64,000 nucleotides of DNA from contig NZ_VXKK01000023.1 of the NCBI RefSeq assembly GCF_008693105.1, positions 33,458-97,457 of the forward strand. Reading direction: 5' to 3'. A program made the translations under genes and the position numbers. Shown here in pieces: positions 9,454 through 18,643 of this stretch (the first letter of the stretch is position 1; each line of letters begins with the position of its first letter). Under the pieces are notes generated by a model. That model saw only the letters and a program-made list of their open reading frames with translations. It did no database searches and was not told the DNA's origin. Origin of the DNA: Corynebacterium flavescens. Lineage in GTDB: Bacteria > Actinomycetota > Actinomycetes > Mycobacteriales > Mycobacteriaceae.

Positions 9454-9867
9454 ATGAAGACGATTTTAAATATTATTTGGTTTGTTGTCGGCGGATTCGC
9501 CCTTGCTGCCGGATACTTCATTTTTGGCGTGGTGGCCTGCTTGCTAGTGGTTACTATTCCGGCAGGCGTGGCTAGCTTCCGCATGGCGCGTTTCGCGCTC
9601 TGGCCTTTTGGGCGCACTGTGGTGCAACCGGTGGGCGGTACCGGCGGAATGTCGGCCTTGAGCAACGTCGTGTGGTTCATCTTCGCAGGCGTGTGGCTAG
9701 CAATAGGCCACATGGCCACTGCGCTGGCGCAAGCAGTGACGATTATCGGGCTGCCCGTTGCCTTGGCCAATCTCAAGATGATCCCTGTGACCTGCTTCCC
9801 CTTCGGGCGCAAGATCGTCACCAGCGATAGCATTCCAGCAGGTTGGGAACCGATGATCCGGCTCTAG
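9454..9867 (+). CDS. yccF: YccF domain-containing inner membrane protein
   Basis: 137 residues carrying two copies of the YccF (DUF307) repeat: a hydrophobic helix starting with IIWFVVGGF or VVWFIFAGVWLAI, then a polar turn with FPFGR / LWPFGR. The first repeat spans roughly residues 1-55 and the second 65-130. Function is unknown across the family; E. coli YccF is a small inner-membrane protein. The gene stands alone, divergent from the DedA gene with 143 bp between starts. Start ATG 9454 is the only candidate that keeps the first repeat intact. Confidence 0.87.
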   Translation: MKTILNIIWFVVGGFALAAGYFIFGVVACLLVVTIPAGVASFRMARFALWPFGRTVVQPVGGTGGMSALSNVVWFIFAGVWLAIGHMATALAQAVTIIGLPVALANLKMIPVTCFPFGRKIVTSDSIPAGWEPMIRL

Positions 9868-9905
9868 AAACTAATTGAGGACCCCGTTGTGTCTTTAATG
9901 AAGGT

Positions 9906-9926
9906 CTCTAGCGGACCTAGAGGTTT
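9906..9926 (+). terminator. Weak terminator-like hairpin after yccF
   Basis: CTCTAG (9906-9911) and CTAGAG (9917-9922) form a 6-bp stem with a 5-nt loop followed by GTTTT. The stem is short, so termination efficiency is uncertain. Confidence 0.4.
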
Positions 9927-10064
9927 TGAGTGCAGTGTTTTGTAGGTCAGTTGTCCTGAATACTGAGATCCGCTTTTGCTACCGGTCTCCGCATGAGCCC
10001 GATCATTCAGGATAGGCCGGATGGCTTTGCTACCGCACTGCCAAGTTCTGGCGAGGCGGCCCGT

Positions 10065-10104
10065 CTGTGGATAACTGCGTCCGGCGCGGGCGGGTTATCC
10101 ACAG
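10065..10104. promoter_or_regulatory. Inverted pair of perfect DnaA-box-like sites
   Basis: CTGTGGATAAC at 10065-10075 and its exact reverse complement GTTATCCACAG at 10094-10104 face each other across 18 bp. Each arm contains the consensus DnaA box TTATCCACA. The pair lies 64 bp before the start of the HNH nuclease gene. It could bind DnaA, act as an operator, or form a cruciform; the exact 11-bp symmetry makes chance unlikely. Confidence 0.55.
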
Positions 10105-10167
10105 TTCTCCGCCTTGGTGCGGGTTGGGGATTGTCGCGGCGGTGGGCGGTGTCTTAGCGTGGCGGTC

Positions 10168-11166
10168 ATGGGTTTGCAGGAGTATTTCGCACAACTTAGC
10201 CGAGGTGTTGACCTCGTTGCTGAGTGCTCGGGGCTATCTGCCCCAGACCTTGAAAAGATGGGGGCCAGCGCGCAGGATGCCGCCGAGCTTTTAAGCCTGC
10301 ACACCATCTACTTTGGTCCCACACCCTACAGCGGCAAGCAACGCTCGGCCGTTAACTCTGCTCGGCGCAACGGGCACACTCTGAGCACCCTGCGCCAGAT
10401 CGAATCCTTTACCCGCCGCGTCAAAGAACAACGAGCCGCATGGAACCTACGCGTAGAGCTATGCGCCACGCCCAGCGAGCAGGTTACTGCGGTAGCCAGG
10501 CGCCGGCTGCGTGAAATGCGTGTTCCCCGCACGTATTGCGAGCGCGCGCTGCTGCGCCAGCACCCCAACGGGCTAGCTACCTTGACAGTGACCGGCAATG
10601 GGCTGGATATGGCAGATGCTTTCCGGACTATTGACCACAAGCGGCCAGGGACAAGTTTTATCGCCCGCATGCTCGGCAAGGCAGACGGGGCCACCACACG
10701 TACTCGTGTGACGACTATGGCAGTCCTCCGGCTGGAGGACTACGGGAAGCTTGTACGCCGCGAGCGCGATGATGTGCTGATACGCACCACCAGTGGGGCT
10801 GTTATCACCGGCGCGCAGCTTGTAGAGCGTGCCTGTGCCAACGAGGGTCTTATTACGGTGATTAGTCGGGCGCTGGGGCCGGTGGACTTGTACCGCTTTG
10901 AGCGCTTCGCATCATCAAAACAGCGCACGATGCTCGCAGCAGAGCACCCTACCTGCGCGTGGCCAGGCTGTAGCATCCCGGCAGAAAGAGGACAGTTCCA
11001 CCATCTCACGCCGTGGAGTCACGGTGGGGAGACTAACGTTGCCAACCTGGTGACCTTGTGCAACTACCACAACGGGGTTAATGAGGATGATCCGAATGCG
11101 CCACCACGCCGCGGGCGCCTGGCCCGCCAAGACGGAAAGATAGTCTGGCAGCCGCCCGCACACTAG
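10168..11166 (+). CDS. HNH endonuclease signature protein (DUF222/13E12-like)
   Basis: 332 residues. The C-terminal 60 residues form an HNH domain: a zinc-knuckle-like pair in HPTCAWPGC, then FHHLTPWSHGG, NVANLVTLCNYHN. The upstream part is the alpha-helical DUF222-type region found in the actinobacterial 13E12 repeat family. These proteins are abundant in Actinobacteria, often near mobile DNA, but no biological role is established. Start ATG 10168 (MGLQEYFAQL) was preferred to the in-frame TTG at 10114. It is convergent with pgi. The paired DnaA-box-like sites upstream are its most unusual feature. Confidence 0.8.
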   Translation: MGLQEYFAQLSRGVDLVAECSGLSAPDLEKMGASAQDAAELLSLHTIYFGPTPYSGKQRSAVNSARRNGHTLSTLRQIESFTRRVKEQRAAWNLRVELCATPSEQVTAVARRRLREMRVPRTYCERALLRQHPNGLATLTVTGNGLDMADAFRTIDHKRPGTSFIARMLGKADGATTRTRVTTMAVLRLEDYGKLVRRERDDVLIRTTSGAVITGAQLVERACANEGLITVISRALGPVDLYRFERFASSKQRTMLAAEHPTCAWPGCSIPAERGQFHHLTPWSHGGETNVANLVTLCNYHNGVNEDDPNAPPRRGRLARQDGKIVWQPPAH

Positions 11167-11345
11167 CCGTTAGGACAACAAGCCAGGCGGCGACTTTCAG
11201 CACCCCTAAAACAAAGCCCGGTGGGGAAACCAACAATGCGTAGGGCTATGACTGTGCGGTGGAGGGGATCCCGGAAAATACCGGCAAGGGACTCGCGTTT
11301 TTCCTGCCACTCCCACCACGCACTTTAAACCTCGGAAGAGCCACT

Positions 11346-12980
11346 TTAGCGGTGACTGCGGTACCAGCCCACGAGTTCATCGGTGGAGGAATCACCTGAG
11401 TCGACCTTTACCTTGCCGGACACGGCAGGGGCCAGGTCATTTGCCTGCTGCTTTCCTAGCTCGACTCCCCATTGATCGAAGGAGTTGATGTCCCAGATAG
11501 CGCCCTCGGTGAAGACAATGTGTTCGTAGAGTGCGATGAGTGAGCCCAAAGCATCCGGGGTCAGTTGCTGCGCAAGCAGGGTAGTGGAGGGCCGGTTACC
11601 CGGCATCACCTTGTGCGGGACGACGGCTGGGTCAACGCCTTCTGCCGCAATTTCATCGGCATTCTTGCCAAAGGCCAGCACCTTGGTTTGGGCAAAGAAG
11701 TTGCCCATGAGCAGGTCATGCATGGAGCTGGAGGAATCAGCCGTGAAGAAGTCCTCGTGTGGACGGGCGAAGCCGATGAAGTCAGCCGGAACGAGCCGGG
11801 TGCCCTGGTGCAGAAGCTGGAAGAAGGCATGCTGCCCATTGGTTCCAGGCTCGCCCCAGAAGATCTCCCCCGTGGTGGTTTCAACCGGCGTGCCATCGTG
11901 GTGGACGCACTTGCCGTTCGACTCCATGGTCAGCTGCTGCAAGTAAGCAGGGAAACGACCCATGTCCTCGGAGTAGGGAAGAACCGCGTGTGTCTGTGCG
12001 CCGTGGAAGTTGGAGTACCAGATATTGAGCAGACCCATGAGGATGGGCAGGTTGCTCTCAAGCGGGACAGTACGAAAATGCACATCCATGGCATGGAAAC
12101 CGGACAGGAAGCGCATGAAGTCCTGCGGGCCGATGGTGCACATGAGTGAGAGGCCGATGGCGGAAGACACCGAGTAGCGTCCCCCGACCCAGTTCCAGAA
12201 CCCAAACATGTTCGCGGTGTCGATGCCGAATTCCGCGACCTTTTCAGCGTTGGTCGAAACAGCCACGAAGTGCTTGGCGACGGCGCTTTCATCGCCGTCG
12301 AACTGCTCGAGCAACCAGCGCCGCGCAACATGGGCATTAGTCAGAGTTTCCTGGGTGGTGAAGGTCTTGGAGGCGACGACAAAGACTGTGGAGCCCGCGT
12401 CTAATCCTTCGAGGGTGGCAGCCATGTCGGCGGGGTCAACGTTGGAGACGAAATCAGCGCTAATTCCTGCTACCTCGTAGGCGCGCAGCGCCTTGGTAGC
12501 CATGGCCGGACCCAAGTCTGATCCGCCGATACCGATGTTGACGATCTTCTTGATGGTGTGTCCGGTGTAGCCGAGCCACTTCCCAGACCTCAAGGCGGTG
12601 GCGAAATCGCGCATGTGGCCAAGGGTTTCGTGGACCTCTGCGGCGACGTCTTCCTCGCCGACCACAAGATCCTCTGTAGCAGGAAGGCGCAGCGCGGTGT
12701 GTAGAACCGCGCGATCTTCAGTGTTGTTGATGTGCTTGCCCTCAAACATGGCCTCGCGGCGGGCTTCGAGGTCTGCGGCCTTGGCCAGCGCGAAAAGGGC
12801 GTTGAGAACCTCATCGTCGACGAGGTTTTTGGAGAGATCTGCGTGCCATCCCGCTGCGTCGAAAGTGTAGCGAGAAGCTCGGCGTGGATCCGCCGCGAAG
12901 AGTTCTCTAAGTTTGAGGTCTTTCTTAAGTTTAAAAAGCTCGGAGAGCGCGGTCCACTGCGCGGTGGCGGTGATGTCCAT
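11346..12980 (-). CDS. pgi: Glucose-6-phosphate isomerase
   Basis: 544 residues from ATG 12980 (MDITATAQW), close to the usual 540-550 for bacterial PGI. Visible signatures include [35 protein letters not shown], the first PGI signature around [31 protein letters not shown] and the C-terminal signature [14 protein letters not shown]. It interconverts glucose-6-phosphate and fructose-6-phosphate in glycolysis and gluconeogenesis in the cytosol. The reading frame continues upstream to 13067, but residues before MDITATAQ are not family-like. Downstream on the same strand nothing follows; the upstream neighbour chorismate mutase ends 113 bp before the start. Confidence 0.96.
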   Translation of the reverse strand: MDITATAQWTALSELFKLKKDLKLRELFAADPRRASRYTFDAAGWHADLSKNLVDDEVLNALFALAKAADLEARREAMFEGKHINNTEDRAVLHTALRLPATEDLVVGEEDVAAEVHETLGHMRDFATALRSGKWLGYTGHTIKKIVNIGIGGSDLGPAMATKALRAYEVAGISADFVSNVDPADMAATLEGLDAGSTVFVVASKTFTTQETLTNAHVARRWLLEQFDGDESAVAKHFVAVSTNAEKVAEFGIDTANMFGFWNWVGGRYSVSSAIGLSLMCTIGPQDFMRFLSGFHAMDVHFRTVPLESNLPILMGLLNIWYSNFHGAQTHAVLPYSEDMGRFPAYLQQLTMESNGKCVHHDGTPVETTTGEIFWGEPGTNGQHAFFQLLHQGTRLVPADFIGFARPHEDFFTADSSSSMHDLLMGNFFAQTKVLAFGKNADEIAAEGVDPAVVPHKVMPGNRPSTTLLAQQLTPDALGSLIALYEHIVFTEGAIWDINSFDQWGVELGKQQANDLAPAVSGKVKVDSGDSSTDELVGWYRSHR

Positions 12981-13093
12981 AAAAGAGGCCTTTCTAAAGG
13001 TGAAACGGTCCGGCGAACACCGGGGTATCAAATGCGAGCAACATTCCACTTTCCCACCGTAGTCCAATTGCTCACACTGAGCAGTAGAAAAAG

Positions 13094-13492
13094 CTAGCCG
13101 AGCTTGCCGCGGCCCATACGCAAAAGCGCCGAGGCGATGGCGGGGCCCTCCTCACCCAACTCGTCTTGGAACTCGTTGAGGATAGCTATCTCGCGGGTAT
13201 GGACAAGACGGGTTCCGCCGCTGCTCATACGGGTGCGTCCTATCGCCTGAGAGACCTCCGTGCGGCGCTTTACAGCGTCAAGGATGAGGCGATCGAGACG
13301 ATTGATCTCGGCGCGGTAGCGCTGGATCTCTGCGTCAGTGAGCGGATCATCGCTGCCAGAGGGGAAGCGGATGGCCATGCCGTTGTCCACAACACCACTA
13401 TCGGCGGCGGTGCTGCCAGAGGCGGAATCCGCAGGGGAGTTAGATGTGGAGTCAGAAGCGGATTGAGGGGGGAGATTTTCTTCTAAAGACAT
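13094..13492 (-). CDS. Chorismate mutase (AroQ class)
   Basis: 132 residues from ATG 13492 (MSLEENLPP). The N-terminal 45 residues are Ser/Pro/Asp-rich and probably disordered. The remainder is one AroQ helical domain: [27 protein letters not shown] gives the long helix with the conserved Arg and Lys positions, followed by [10 protein letters not shown] and a last helix. It converts chorismate to prephenate for Phe/Tyr synthesis. Corynebacterial chorismate mutase is a small secondary-type protein that needs DAHP synthase as partner for full activity. Located between pgi and pcrA, as I recall for C. glutamicum. Divergent from pcrA with 58 bp between starts. Confidence 0.88.
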   Translation of the reverse strand: MSLEENLPPQSASDSTSNSPADSASGSTAADSGVVDNGMAIRFPSGSDDPLTDAEIQRYRAEINRLDRLILDAVKRRTEVSQAIGRTRMSSGGTRLVHTREIAILNEFQDELGEEGPAIASALLRMGRGKLG

Positions 13493-13550
13493 AGGTCCCA
13501 ATTCTGCCACCGAGCCCGTCTAAAGGGAACATGAGGCGAGATGAGGTGAC

Positions 13551-16085
13551 ATGTCCGAGGAGGCTAGTAGGTTGGTAGGCACTATGAATAACGAGTCTCC
13601 CTTTTCCCGCATCTCGCCGGATCGCGCCGGATCCTCGGCCGCCCCGGTTGTTGGCAATTCACGCGAGGTGGCCACGTCCCCGAAACCCGCAGCGGATCCC
13701 CTAACCCAGGGGCTAAATCCGCAGCAGCTGGCCGCGGTGACCCACATTGGTTCTCCGCTGCTTATTGTTGCTGGCGCAGGCTCAGGAAAGACGGCCGTGC
13801 TCACGCGCCGCATTGCTTATCTTATGCGCAGCAGGGGGGTGGCGCCCTGGGAGATTTTGGCTATTACCTTTACCAACAAGGCCGCTGCGGAAATGAAAGA
13901 GCGCGTCGGGCAATTGGTGGGGCCCGTGGCTGAACGCATGTGGGTGTCTACGTTTCACTCCATTTGCGTGCGCATTCTGCGCCAGAACGCTCAGCTGGTG
14001 CCCGGGCTGAACACTAATTTTACTATCTATGACGGGGATGATGCTAGGCGTCTGCTGACCATGATTGCCAAGGACATGGGCATAGATCTGAAGAAATTCA
14101 CTTCTCGCGTTTTGGCTAACCAGATCTCTAATCTAAAAAATGATCTGGTCTCCCCGGATAGTGCTGCGAGCGAGGCTGCAAAAACGAAGAATCCTTTCGA
14201 TATTGTCATCGCCCAGGTTTATGCGGAGTATCAGCGCCGCCTGCGTGCGGCCAACGCGGTCGACTTTGACGATCTTATTGGAGAGGTCGTGCGCATCTTT
14301 CGGGAGTACCCGCAGGTAGTCGCGTTCTACCGGCGTCGCTTCCGGCATGTCCTCATTGATGAGTATCAAGATACCAACCATGCGCAGTATGCCCTGGTCT
14401 CTGAGTTGGTTGGCAAGGGAGAGCCTTCTGCTGAAGCGCCGCAGCTGTGCGTAGTCGGAGACTCGGATCAGTCTATCTATGCTTTCCGTGGAGCAACCAT
14501 CCGCAATATCCAAGAGTTTGAGCGCGATTACCCGCAGGCCAAGACAATCTTGTTGGAGCAGAACTATCGCTCAACGCAGACCATCTTGAATGCCGCCAAC
14601 GCGGTCATCTCCAGGAATGAGGGTCGCCGTGAAAAGAATCTGTGGACCGCGCATGGACAGGGAAAAAAGATCATCGGCTATGTCGCCGATAATGAACATG
14701 ATGAGGCGCGGTTTATCGCCTCCGAGATTGATTCTTTGGCCGATCAGGGCCGTAGCTACTCGGATATCGCCATCATGTATCGCACCAATAATGCTTCTCG
14801 TGCCTTGGAGGACATCTTCGTGCGCTCGGGCATTCCCTATAAGGTCGTCGGCGGAACCCGCTTCTACGAGCGCCGCGAGATCCGTGACATGGTCGCCTAC
14901 CTGCGCATTATCGATAACCCGGATGACACCGTTAGCCTGCGGCGCATCATTAACGTCCCCAAGCGGGCGATTGGGGACAAGGCGCAGGGGCAGATCTCCT
15001 TGCATGCGGACAATCTCGGCATCAGCTTCGGCAAGGCGCTGCATGATGGCGCTGCCGGCGCAGTCGCGGGTTTAGGCACCCGCGCTGTTAATGCCGTTTC
15101 CAAGTTCGTAGAGATGATGGAAGGGATTCGAGCACAGATTCCGGGAATGAGAAATGCGGTGACAGGGCAGCCCGATCTCGGCGAGCTGCTCAACCTTGTG
15201 CTGGACGCCACGGGATACCGCGAGCTTTTGGAACAATCCAACGATCCGCAGGATGGAGCGCGTCTGGATAACTTGAACGAACTCGTCTCGGTAGCCCGAG
15301 AGTTTTCTTCCGACGCGGCAAATAACTTGGCGTTCGATGGCTCGGACGCTGAGGAAGATCCGCAGCTGGCAGAGGGAGAAGCCGCACCGGGCTCCCTGCA
15401 GGCCTTCCTAGAAAAGGTCTCTCTTGTCGCTGATGCGGACCAGATCCCCGATAGTGAGATCGGAGTGGTGACTCTGATGACTCTCCACACAGCAAAGGGC
15501 CTAGAGTTCCCAGTTGTGTTTCTTACAGGTTGGGAGGATGGCCAGTTTCCACATATGCGCTCGCTCGGTGACCCGAAAGAACTGAGCGAGGAACGTCGCC
15601 TGGCCTATGTGGGTATTACTCGCGCACGTGAGCAGCTCTATCTCACTCGCGCAATCCTGCGATCTTCGTGGGGCAATCCTATGACCAATCCTGCCAGCCG
15701 TTTCCTTGGAGAGATCCCAGAAGAACTCCTTGACTGGCGCCGCGAAGCGCCCGAAAGCAGCTTGTCTGGCGCGTGGGGCGGCGATGACTCTTATCAGTAC
15801 GGAAGATCCTATGGCAAGGACTGGTCTGGGTGGAATAAGAACAAAAAGAGCACTGCGACTTCCCCTTCGCAGCGCTCCTCATCCTCGCACTCAGCTACCT
15901 CGATGCCACGGAATAATCACCTCAATCTTGCGGTCGGGGACCGCGTCAACCATGCGAAATATGGTCTCGGCACGGTGATTGAGGCCGCCGGTTCCGGTGC
16001 CAGGGCCACCGTTACGGTGGACTTCGGCTCGGCCGGTAAGGTGCGGCTCATGCTCATCGGCGGAGTGCCGATGGAAAAGCTCTAG
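13551..16085 (+). CDS. pcrA: ATP-dependent DNA helicase PcrA/UvrD
   Basis: 844-residue superfamily 1A helicase. Motifs in order: Q-motif LNPQQLAAV, Walker A AGAGSGKT near residue 74, Ia TFTNKAAAEMKERV, II DEYQDTN, III GDSDQSIYAFRGA, IV LEQNYRST, V TLHTAKGLEFPVVF, VI EERRLAYVGITRA. The C-terminal 60 residues after a Ser/Lys-rich linker form the Tudor-like RNA-polymerase-binding module (VGDRVNHAKYGLGTVI). It acts in nucleotide excision repair and clears transcription-replication conflicts. ATG 13551 gives the full ORF; ATG 13584 is an alternative that removes 11 residues. It is convergent with an M23 peptidase gene 17 bp downstream. Confidence 0.95.
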   Translation: MSEEASRLVGTMNNESPFSRISPDRAGSSAAPVVGNSREVATSPKPAADPLTQGLNPQQLAAVTHIGSPLLIVAGAGSGKTAVLTRRIAYLMRSRGVAPWEILAITFTNKAAAEMKERVGQLVGPVAERMWVSTFHSICVRILRQNAQLVPGLNTNFTIYDGDDARRLLTMIAKDMGIDLKKFTSRVLANQISNLKNDLVSPDSAASEAAKTKNPFDIVIAQVYAEYQRRLRAANAVDFDDLIGEVVRIFREYPQVVAFYRRRFRHVLIDEYQDTNHAQYALVSELVGKGEPSAEAPQLCVVGDSDQSIYAFRGATIRNIQEFERDYPQAKTILLEQNYRSTQTILNAANAVISRNEGRREKNLWTAHGQGKKIIGYVADNEHDEARFIASEIDSLADQGRSYSDIAIMYRTNNASRALEDIFVRSGIPYKVVGGTRFYERREIRDMVAYLRIIDNPDDTVSLRRIINVPKRAIGDKAQGQISLHADNLGISFGKALHDGAAGAVAGLGTRAVNAVSKFVEMMEGIRAQIPGMRNAVTGQPDLGELLNLVLDATGYRELLEQSNDPQDGARLDNLNELVSVAREFSSDAANNLAFDGSDAEEDPQLAEGEAAPGSLQAFLEKVSLVADADQIPDSEIGVVTLMTLHTAKGLEFPVVFLTGWEDGQFPHMRSLGDPKELSEERRLAYVGITRAREQLYLTRAILRSSWGNPMTNPASRFLGEIPEELLDWRREAPESSLSGAWGGDDSYQYGRSYGKDWSGWNKNKKSTATSPSQRSSSSHSATSMPRNNHLNLAVGDRVNHAKYGLGTVIEAAGSGARATVTVDFGSAGKVRLMLIGGVPMEKL

Positions 16086-16101
16086 CAGCCGGAAAAGCGC
16101 G

Positions 16102-16821
16102 CTAGATGGTGATGCCGCGCTCTTTGAACCACGGCACAGGATCAACAGGCGTGGTGCCATCAGGGTGAATTTCAAAGTGGAGGTGGGGGCCGGTTGAGTG
16201 GCCCTCACTGCCCATGCCGGCGATTTCTTGCCCAGCACTGACTCTGTCGCCCACAGACACGTAGAGCATATTGGCCGGCATGTGGCCGTAGACGGATATA
16301 GCTCCGTCGTCGTGGCGCACTCTAATCCAGTTACCAAAGCCCTGGGCTGGGCCGGAGGAAATGACCTCGCCGTCCATGACGGAGTAGATCGGGGTTCCTA
16401 CGGGGTTGCCTATGTCGATGCCATTGTGCGTGGTTCCCCAGCGCTCGCCGTAGACGGAAGTAAAAGTACCCGTCGTGGGAGAAGACACCGTGTTGCCACT
16501 GGCGTCGCGCCCCGTTTGCTTGGTTACCTCGGGAGTATCTGCTGGTGGACGGAAGGCCTCGATGAGTTCCTTGATGAGTGCTGGGTCTAAAGCGATATCC
16601 CACCCACCTTGGCCTTTAGAGGACTGTCCCTCGGTGTCTGCGTCTGCGGCATCAGCGCTTGCTGCGTCGGCGAGCTCCAAAGCGGCTTCGTAAAGCGCAG
16701 CGTCGTTGTTTGCTGGCGTATCCACCGCGCTCGCAGGAGCGACTGTGGTCAGGGCGAATGTCATACACAGTGCGGTGGTGCCAAGCACTGTTCGCTTGAC
16801 GGCGCGATTCATGCGCTTCAT
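16102..16821 (-). CDS. Secreted M23 (LytM) family metallopeptidase
   Basis: 239 residues. A Sec signal peptide is clear: basic MKRMNRAVKR, hydrophobic core TVLGTTALCMTFALTTVAP and an ASA cleavage site near residue 32. A low-complexity Ala/Asp linker follows. The LytM domain covers roughly 125-235 with zinc ligands in HNGIDIGNP, and VYGHM and HLHFEIHPDG near the end. Such enzymes cut peptidoglycan cross-bridges, or act as degenerate activators; here His and Asp ligands look complete. A second M23 gene lies 609 bp upstream on the same strand, with 45-50% similarity in the domain by eye. It converges on pcrA. Confidence 0.9.
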   Translation of the reverse strand: MKRMNRAVKRTVLGTTALCMTFALTTVAPASAVDTPANNDAALYEAALELADAASADAADADTEGQSSKGQGGWDIALDPALIKELIEAFRPPADTPEVTKQTGRDASGNTVSSPTTGTFTSVYGERWGTTHNGIDIGNPVGTPIYSVMDGEVISSGPAQGFGNWIRVRHDDGAISVYGHMPANMLYVSVGDRVSAGQEIAGMGSEGHSTGPHLHFEIHPDGTTPVDPVPWFKERGITI

Positions 16822-17430
16822 AAATGAAGTCCTTATCGTGACGTTCCAGGGATGGGGCAGTGACGCTCTTTTTGGGCAACGAGATAAAAGCTATCTGTTG
16901 TTGTCACATCGCGCAATGACTAATCTACCCAGCTCAATGCACTGATGTTCGAAACAGGACTAAGTTGCCAGCATGTTGCGCGTGTTGCAGGAGTGAAAAC
17001 TGTTATAAAAAAGTTCTCGGGCAACTGTGTGGGGGTGTGGGGAAGGGGGGTGCCCCATGCGATGGCTGTGGGTGAAGTTCTTCTTCCCACTTAACGGTCT
17101 TTTCTTCCCGCCATATCCGCCGCTTAGGGGGTATAAGGGATTGAAAAGCTCCCCCTTTGAGAATGCGTTGGTGGTCAAAAAATATCTCCTGTGAGATGGA
17201 CTACAACGTTTGGTTGGCGGCCTGAGATGAGGGTTGATGGCCCGAAGTTAAGCAGCGTGTCGGAGGTGCGACGGAGTGGAGTGCAACGCCAGGGTGACGC
17301 GGTTGAACTTGGATCGGCGCACGCTATGACGGGAATCGGCGCAGAACAAAAGCGCGGGAGCGCTGTGTTGCGGCGATCCCGCGCTGCTGCGGAAGAAAGG
17401 TTGGATGGGAAGTTCGGGGGAGTTGTATCC
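16822..17430. other. Long intergenic region between the two M23 peptidase genes
   Basis: 609 bp with no credible gene. It contains the terminator of the upstream M23 gene (about 17347-17385), a strongly G-rich stretch at 17019-17050 with G-runs of 3, 5, 4 and 6, and pyrimidine-rich tracts around 17078-17118. The promoter of the downstream M23 gene must lie towards 16822-16960, but I cannot single out its -10 and -35 elements. A short minus-strand ORF across 16960-17178 has no family-like composition. Confidence 0.6.
17347..17385 (-). terminator. Rho-independent terminator of the second M23 gene
   Basis: AGCGCGGGA (17351-17359) and TCCCGCGCT (17377-17385) form a perfect 9-bp GC-rich stem. Read on the minus strand the stem is followed by TTTTGTTC, giving a U-rich tail, 45 bp after the stop of the M23 gene at 17431. 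Confidence 0.75.
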
Positions 17431-18192
17431 CTAGCCGATGTTGATCCCGCGCTCTGCAAGCCACGGGATGGGATCAATTGCGCCCTGGCCGGCGGGGTGA
17501 ATCTCGAAGTGAAGGTGGGTGCCGGTGGAGAATCCCAGGCTGCCCATTCCGGCGATCTTCTGGCCTGCGTGGACCTGCTGGCCCACGGCGACGTCTAGGG
17601 TCTCCATGTGGCCGTAGACGGACATGGAGCCGTCTTCGTGCTTGATGCGGATCCACTGGCCGTAGCCAGAGGCGGGGCCGGAATCGATGACGGTGCCGTC
17701 CATGACCGCGAGAATAGGCGTTCCATTCGCGTTAGCGATGTCGATGCCGGAGTGGAAGGAGCCCCAGCGGGAGCCAAAGCCGGACGTGAAGCTGCCCTCG
17801 GCCGGGCGGACGACTGAGGGGCCGCGGGCGGCCTTGTCGGCGGCAGCGCGCTCGGTAGAGGCTGCTACTGCCTTGTTGAGCTGATCTGCCAAGTCCGTGA
17901 TGGGCTTGTTGTTAGATACGGCCAAGATCTGCGGGGTTTCGGCGAGACCGTCAGCGACGGCCGCCTGGGCGCGCTCAAGCTCTCCGGAGTTGTTTGCCAA
18001 GGAGAAGTTGACCGACTGGGCCTTTTGTCCTTGGGTGTTATCGGCTTGAATATTAGCCGCGGCCGCTCCGCCAACACCTGCGGTGGAAACCGCTCCAGCA
18101 GCTACCGCGATAAGGGCGATACGGCCCTTGCTGGTCTGCGAGGTGATGATCTTACGGTGGCGTCCGGCGTCCCGCTGGGTCTTGCTTCGCAT
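17431..18192 (-). CDS. M23 (LytM) family metallopeptidase, membrane-anchored or secreted
   Basis: 253 residues from ATG 18192 (MRSKTQRDAGRH); upstream in-frame codons extend to 18252 but lack family character. A basic N-terminus precedes a hydrophobic segment (IALIAVAAGAVSTAGVGGAAAA) that acts as a signal peptide or anchor. A helical linker with ERAQAAVADGLAETP follows, then a LytM domain from about 145 with HSGIDIANANGTP, VYGHMETLDV and HLHFEIHPAG. Zinc ligands are present, so endopeptidase activity is expected. Peptidoglycan hydrolases of this type in C. glutamicum (MepA) are controlled by MtrA; paired GTTAC/GTAAC motifs lie 64-108 bp upstream here. Terminator downstream at 17347-17385. Confidence 0.9.
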   Translation of the reverse strand: MRSKTQRDAGRHRKIITSQTSKGRIALIAVAAGAVSTAGVGGAAAANIQADNTQGQKAQSVNFSLANNSGELERAQAAVADGLAETPQILAVSNNKPITDLADQLNKAVAASTERAAADKAARGPSVVRPAEGSFTSGFGSRWGSFHSGIDIANANGTPILAVMDGTVIDSGPASGYGQWIRIKHEDGSMSVYGHMETLDVAVGQQVHAGQKIAGMGSLGFSTGTHLHFEIHPAGQGAIDPIPWLAERGINIG

Positions 18193-18643
18193 CAAATCAA
18201 CTTCCATTCTCTTCACAATCTGCGTACCGGATATGGCGTTACAGTCCATCACGGTTGGTTACGAGATTGTGACCTTTCTGTTACCAACGAGATGTAACAG
18301 TAGCGTCTCGGAAATGTGACAGCAACCCTAACCGGAATAATTTTCTTCCCCCGGGCTAAACCTGCAGAACTCGCCGCCGTTTCTAAGGAACGGAATTGGC
18401 TACCCCCGCGGGTGGGGTCGGTGTAACGCTACGGAGTGATGGTCGAGAGTGGACTCCTGCGACCGCCGTGTTCACTCTAGTCACAGTAATATATATAGGT
18501 ATCGGCGGCTCTTACTTTCAAAGATAGGCGGGATCTGCAAGGTGCAGGTCAGCGTTGGACCTTGGGGTATTGGATCGCTCGTGTGTATCGATTCTCGTCG
18601 CGCCAAACGTGCTCGCGGGCATTCGCGTGGCACAGTAGAGGCG
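18193..18643. other. Divergent intergenic region M23 gene-perM
   Basis: 451 bp between two divergent starts. Near the M23 side (18256-18300) lie clustered GTTAC/GTAAC motifs. Between 18345 and 18425 there are several GC-rich self-complementary stretches (CCCCCGGG at 18348, CCGTTTC...GAACGG at 18377-18393, CCCGCGGG at about 18405). An inverted repeat AGAGTG/CACTCT spans 18446-18478. An AT-rich TATATATAGGTAT at about 18490 could supply the perM -10 region. No gene was seen. Confidence 0.55.
18256..18300. promoter_or_regulatory. Candidate MtrA-type operator cluster upstream of the M23 gene
   Basis: CTGTTAC (18278-18284) and GTAACAG (18294-18300) form a perfect 7-bp inverted repeat. A second GGTTAC lies at 18257-18262, and the heptamer ACGAGAT occurs twice, 26 bp apart, each time just before a GTGAC or GTAAC. 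MtrA of Actinobacteria recognises repeated GTAAC-like half-sites and controls peptidoglycan hydrolase genes. The link to MtrA is an inference from motif and target type. Confidence 0.4.

Larger units (their letters stand above)
9868..10167. other. Intergenic region yccF-HNH gene
   Basis: About 300 bp without a convincing gene. It holds the weak yccF hairpin, an imperfect short repeat of the form GCTTT(T)GCTACCG at about 9973 and 10025, and the paired DnaA-box-like sequences at 10065-10104. An in-frame TTG at 10114 extends the downstream ORF by 18 residues but lies inside low-conservation sequence. Confidence 0.6.

Noticed and set aside
18340..18440. Possible ydaO/c-di-AMP riboswitch before the M23 gene (minus strand has GGGGGTAGCCAAT)
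   Set aside because: Only one short motif resembles the riboswitch core. The later CAGCTAACCTCG-type element is absent and the probable promoter lies downstream of it. A cmsearch with the ydaO model would decide.
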